From Isoperla grammatica (taxonomy: Eukaryota; Arthropoda; Insecta; Plecoptera; Perlodidae): a stretch of 64,000 nucleotides of DNA. The stretch is taken from positions 46,580,526 to 46,644,525 of the forward strand of contig OX246740.1 in NCBI GenBank assembly GCA_945910005.1, written 5' to 3'. Below are positions 36,901 through 64,000 of this stretch, piece by piece. The notes beneath the pieces were generated by a model. The model saw only the letters and a program-made list of their open reading frames with translations, made no database searches and was not told the DNA's origin. Position 1 is the first letter of the stretch; every line of letters begins with the position of its first letter. The position numbers and the translations under genes are program-made.

Positions 36901-38623
36901 TCTCGGATTGGTTATCGTGGTTTCAACAAACATTCCATTCAAAGTACATGGTGTCTTCTATAAGATGCCGTATTTCTTCAGGAGAAAATCTCCGATAACG
37001 GCTAATCTCGAGACTAGAGTTTGGTGAAACCAGTCCTTAGTCACATGTATATAATAGCAAATTTAAGAAAATAAACAAAATAACTACTTGAATGAGCCAA
37101 TCTATGCTGTGTGATCTAGATTTAACTAGTCGATTACATACACAAGATTCCCAACTCTTCACGCTAAGCAATGGCAGTGATATTGCTAGCCTTGTATTAC
37201 AAGGATTTACTAAATATACCTAGAACCTAAATAAGCTAGTTGAGCAAATATTTATAATAGTATTACATTTATATATTTTGGAGTTGTATTTGCTCGAACT
37301 TAAAACATAACGTTATGAATTATGCCCCAAACCATTTGAGATGAACTGAAAGGAATAAATGGAAAAGCTTAGATGCAGCAAGCACAGGAAATAATGTATA
37401 GTACATATACGAACATACACAGGAATTGAAAGTAGACTAACTTCATATAATGCTGCGATAAGAACAGTTAAGGTGGACTGAATTGTCGTTTTATTGGATT
37501 GCTAACAGTTAGCTAACTTAGGTATTTTTTATTGTCATTACCTTTTTACTAACCTACACAGTACAATAAAGCATTTACTTTCTTGTACTGTACCAGTAGG
37601 CAGTAACCACAAAAACCAAACCTACAATTAAATTAGATACATAGCAGGGCATAAAATTCCAACTCTACATTAGTAGCTAAATTTAAAGGATAAATCCATT
37701 TCCTTGGTGAAGCGTATTCAGTATTTTCCCATGATTCCAGACACGTTAATTATTAATTTCATTCAAGCCTTAAGTCAAAGAAAAATACATGGCCAACAGT
37801 TAATATACACACACATACAACTACAACACAATTCTCCCTGGCTTTATGACTTTCGACATTTCACCAAATTTGTTTAAGTCATTCTGTGCTACCAGTAGCC
37901 TACATACTATAAGTATAAAAGTCCTACTTAATAAAAGGTAGGCCAATGTATCCAATTTGCAAAACTATTCGTATTTTATTGAAGTGAGGAAAACAGCAGG
38001 ATTATGTGATGTGTGCTATACCAGGTTGGCATTACTATTATTCGTTGCCACACCTAGGCCGTAAAAACTACAACTACACTACTACAATACAATACAATAC
38101 AATACAACTGTTATAAAAATTAATCTTACTTTCAACATGTAGAAAAAAAAAAAAAAAAAAAAAAACACAATAAAGTAATAAGCACATACTATAAAGCCGC
38201 ATTTACATCCACTAACTCTTGTAAATTAACATAACGCAAATTTCAAAACTTCTTCAAATTTATATGGTTGTCTACAACCAATCTATGAAATTAACAAAAA
38301 TTTACTTCAATCAACAAATCAGAATATTTCTGGGGGAGAGAATTTGCTCTGCGCATGCGCCACTTAACCAACTTTGTCAAATTAACAAAAAGTTGAATTT
38401 GATTGAACTTTTGCCTCAGCTTGGCTTGGCGTACGTAGCGTTAATTTGCTTAATTTCGATGTAGACGATGCCATTTGATTTGTACAGGCTCAACTCGTGG
38501 GCGTACGTCAAGTAAGTTAATTTACGAACGTTAAGTGGTTGTAAACGCGGCTTATAATTGTGTCTTCAAACAAGACTTTCAAAGGCACTTAAATTCTAGT
38601 TTTCGCCGAGGGATGGAAATGCA
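33968..38623. other. Intergenic stretch between convergent genes
   Basis: AT-rich, no exon recognised. It should contain the 3' UTRs of both genes: CRAL-TRIO from the left, citron from the right on the minus strand. Contents are one pogo-like MITE (34,855-35,029), an A run at 38,145-38,165 and short ATACA repeats at 38,085-38,105. Confidence 0.6.
34855..35029. mobile_element. pogo/Tigger-like MITE
   Basis: Ends CAGTGAAACTTCGTTG and AAGAAGTTTTACTG with TA on both sides. Several internal TTCTTTATAAAG-type repeats give it further symmetry. The CAGT..AAC start with TA duplication is characteristic of pogo/Tigger elements. 175 bp, non-coding. Confidence 0.75.

Positions 38624-64000
<25,377 letters not shown>

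Overview
The window is animal nuclear DNA: genes split by GT-AG introns, AT-rich spacers, microsatellites and many transposons. Two host genes can be read. The minus-strand gene (38,624 to beyond 64,000) is the 3' two-thirds of a citron Rho-interacting kinase (CIT; Drosophila sticky): 12 exons, 2,553 coding bases, one unbroken frame giving 850 residues of coiled coil, C1, PH, CNH and tail. The plus-strand gene (31,051-33,503) is the last four exons of a CRAL-TRIO (SEC14-like) lipid-transfer protein whose sequence looks most like the expanded arthropod alpha-tocopherol-transfer-like proteins. That suggests an arthropod, but the species cannot be fixed from the sequence alone.

Layout. 1-8.4 kb: gene-free, with a three-copy dispersed repeat, small inverted-repeat elements and simple repeats. 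8,422-27,233: a foldback-like composite with perfect 33-bp terminal inverted repeats and arms built of a roughly 20-bp minisatellite in opposite orientations. Its right arm is split by a 6.6-kb element (20,015-26,633) with ends CCCACACAGC and a TT duplication; a related element end abuts the arm at 18,420. Both carry a small related first exon (MPK..R.SLRDLS.RH). Also inside are a decayed piggyBac transposase, a palindromic MITE split by a hAT-type MITE, and another hAT-type element. 27.2-31 kb: no gene recognised. 31-33.5 kb: CRAL-TRIO exons, with MITEs in an intron and immediately after the stop codon. 34-38.6 kb: no gene recognised. 38.6-64 kb: citron, whose introns hold most of the remaining transposons.

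Citron introns contain a complete Ty3/gypsy element with apparently identical 685-bp LTRs (38,881-45,035); a complete hAT element with an intact 595-residue transposase (50,466-53,516) ending 38 bp from a splice acceptor; a broken hAT relative carrying its own intron and a nested MITE (56,917-60,944); seven smaller elements with 7/8 or 8/8 target duplications; five LINE 3' tails; and two palindromic elements with 12-13 bp duplications and a hammerhead-ribozyme-like core. Despite all this the citron exons stay in frame with usable splice sites, so the host gene looks functional.

All calls come from reading the sequence by eye. Family names rest on recognised motifs; no database search was run.
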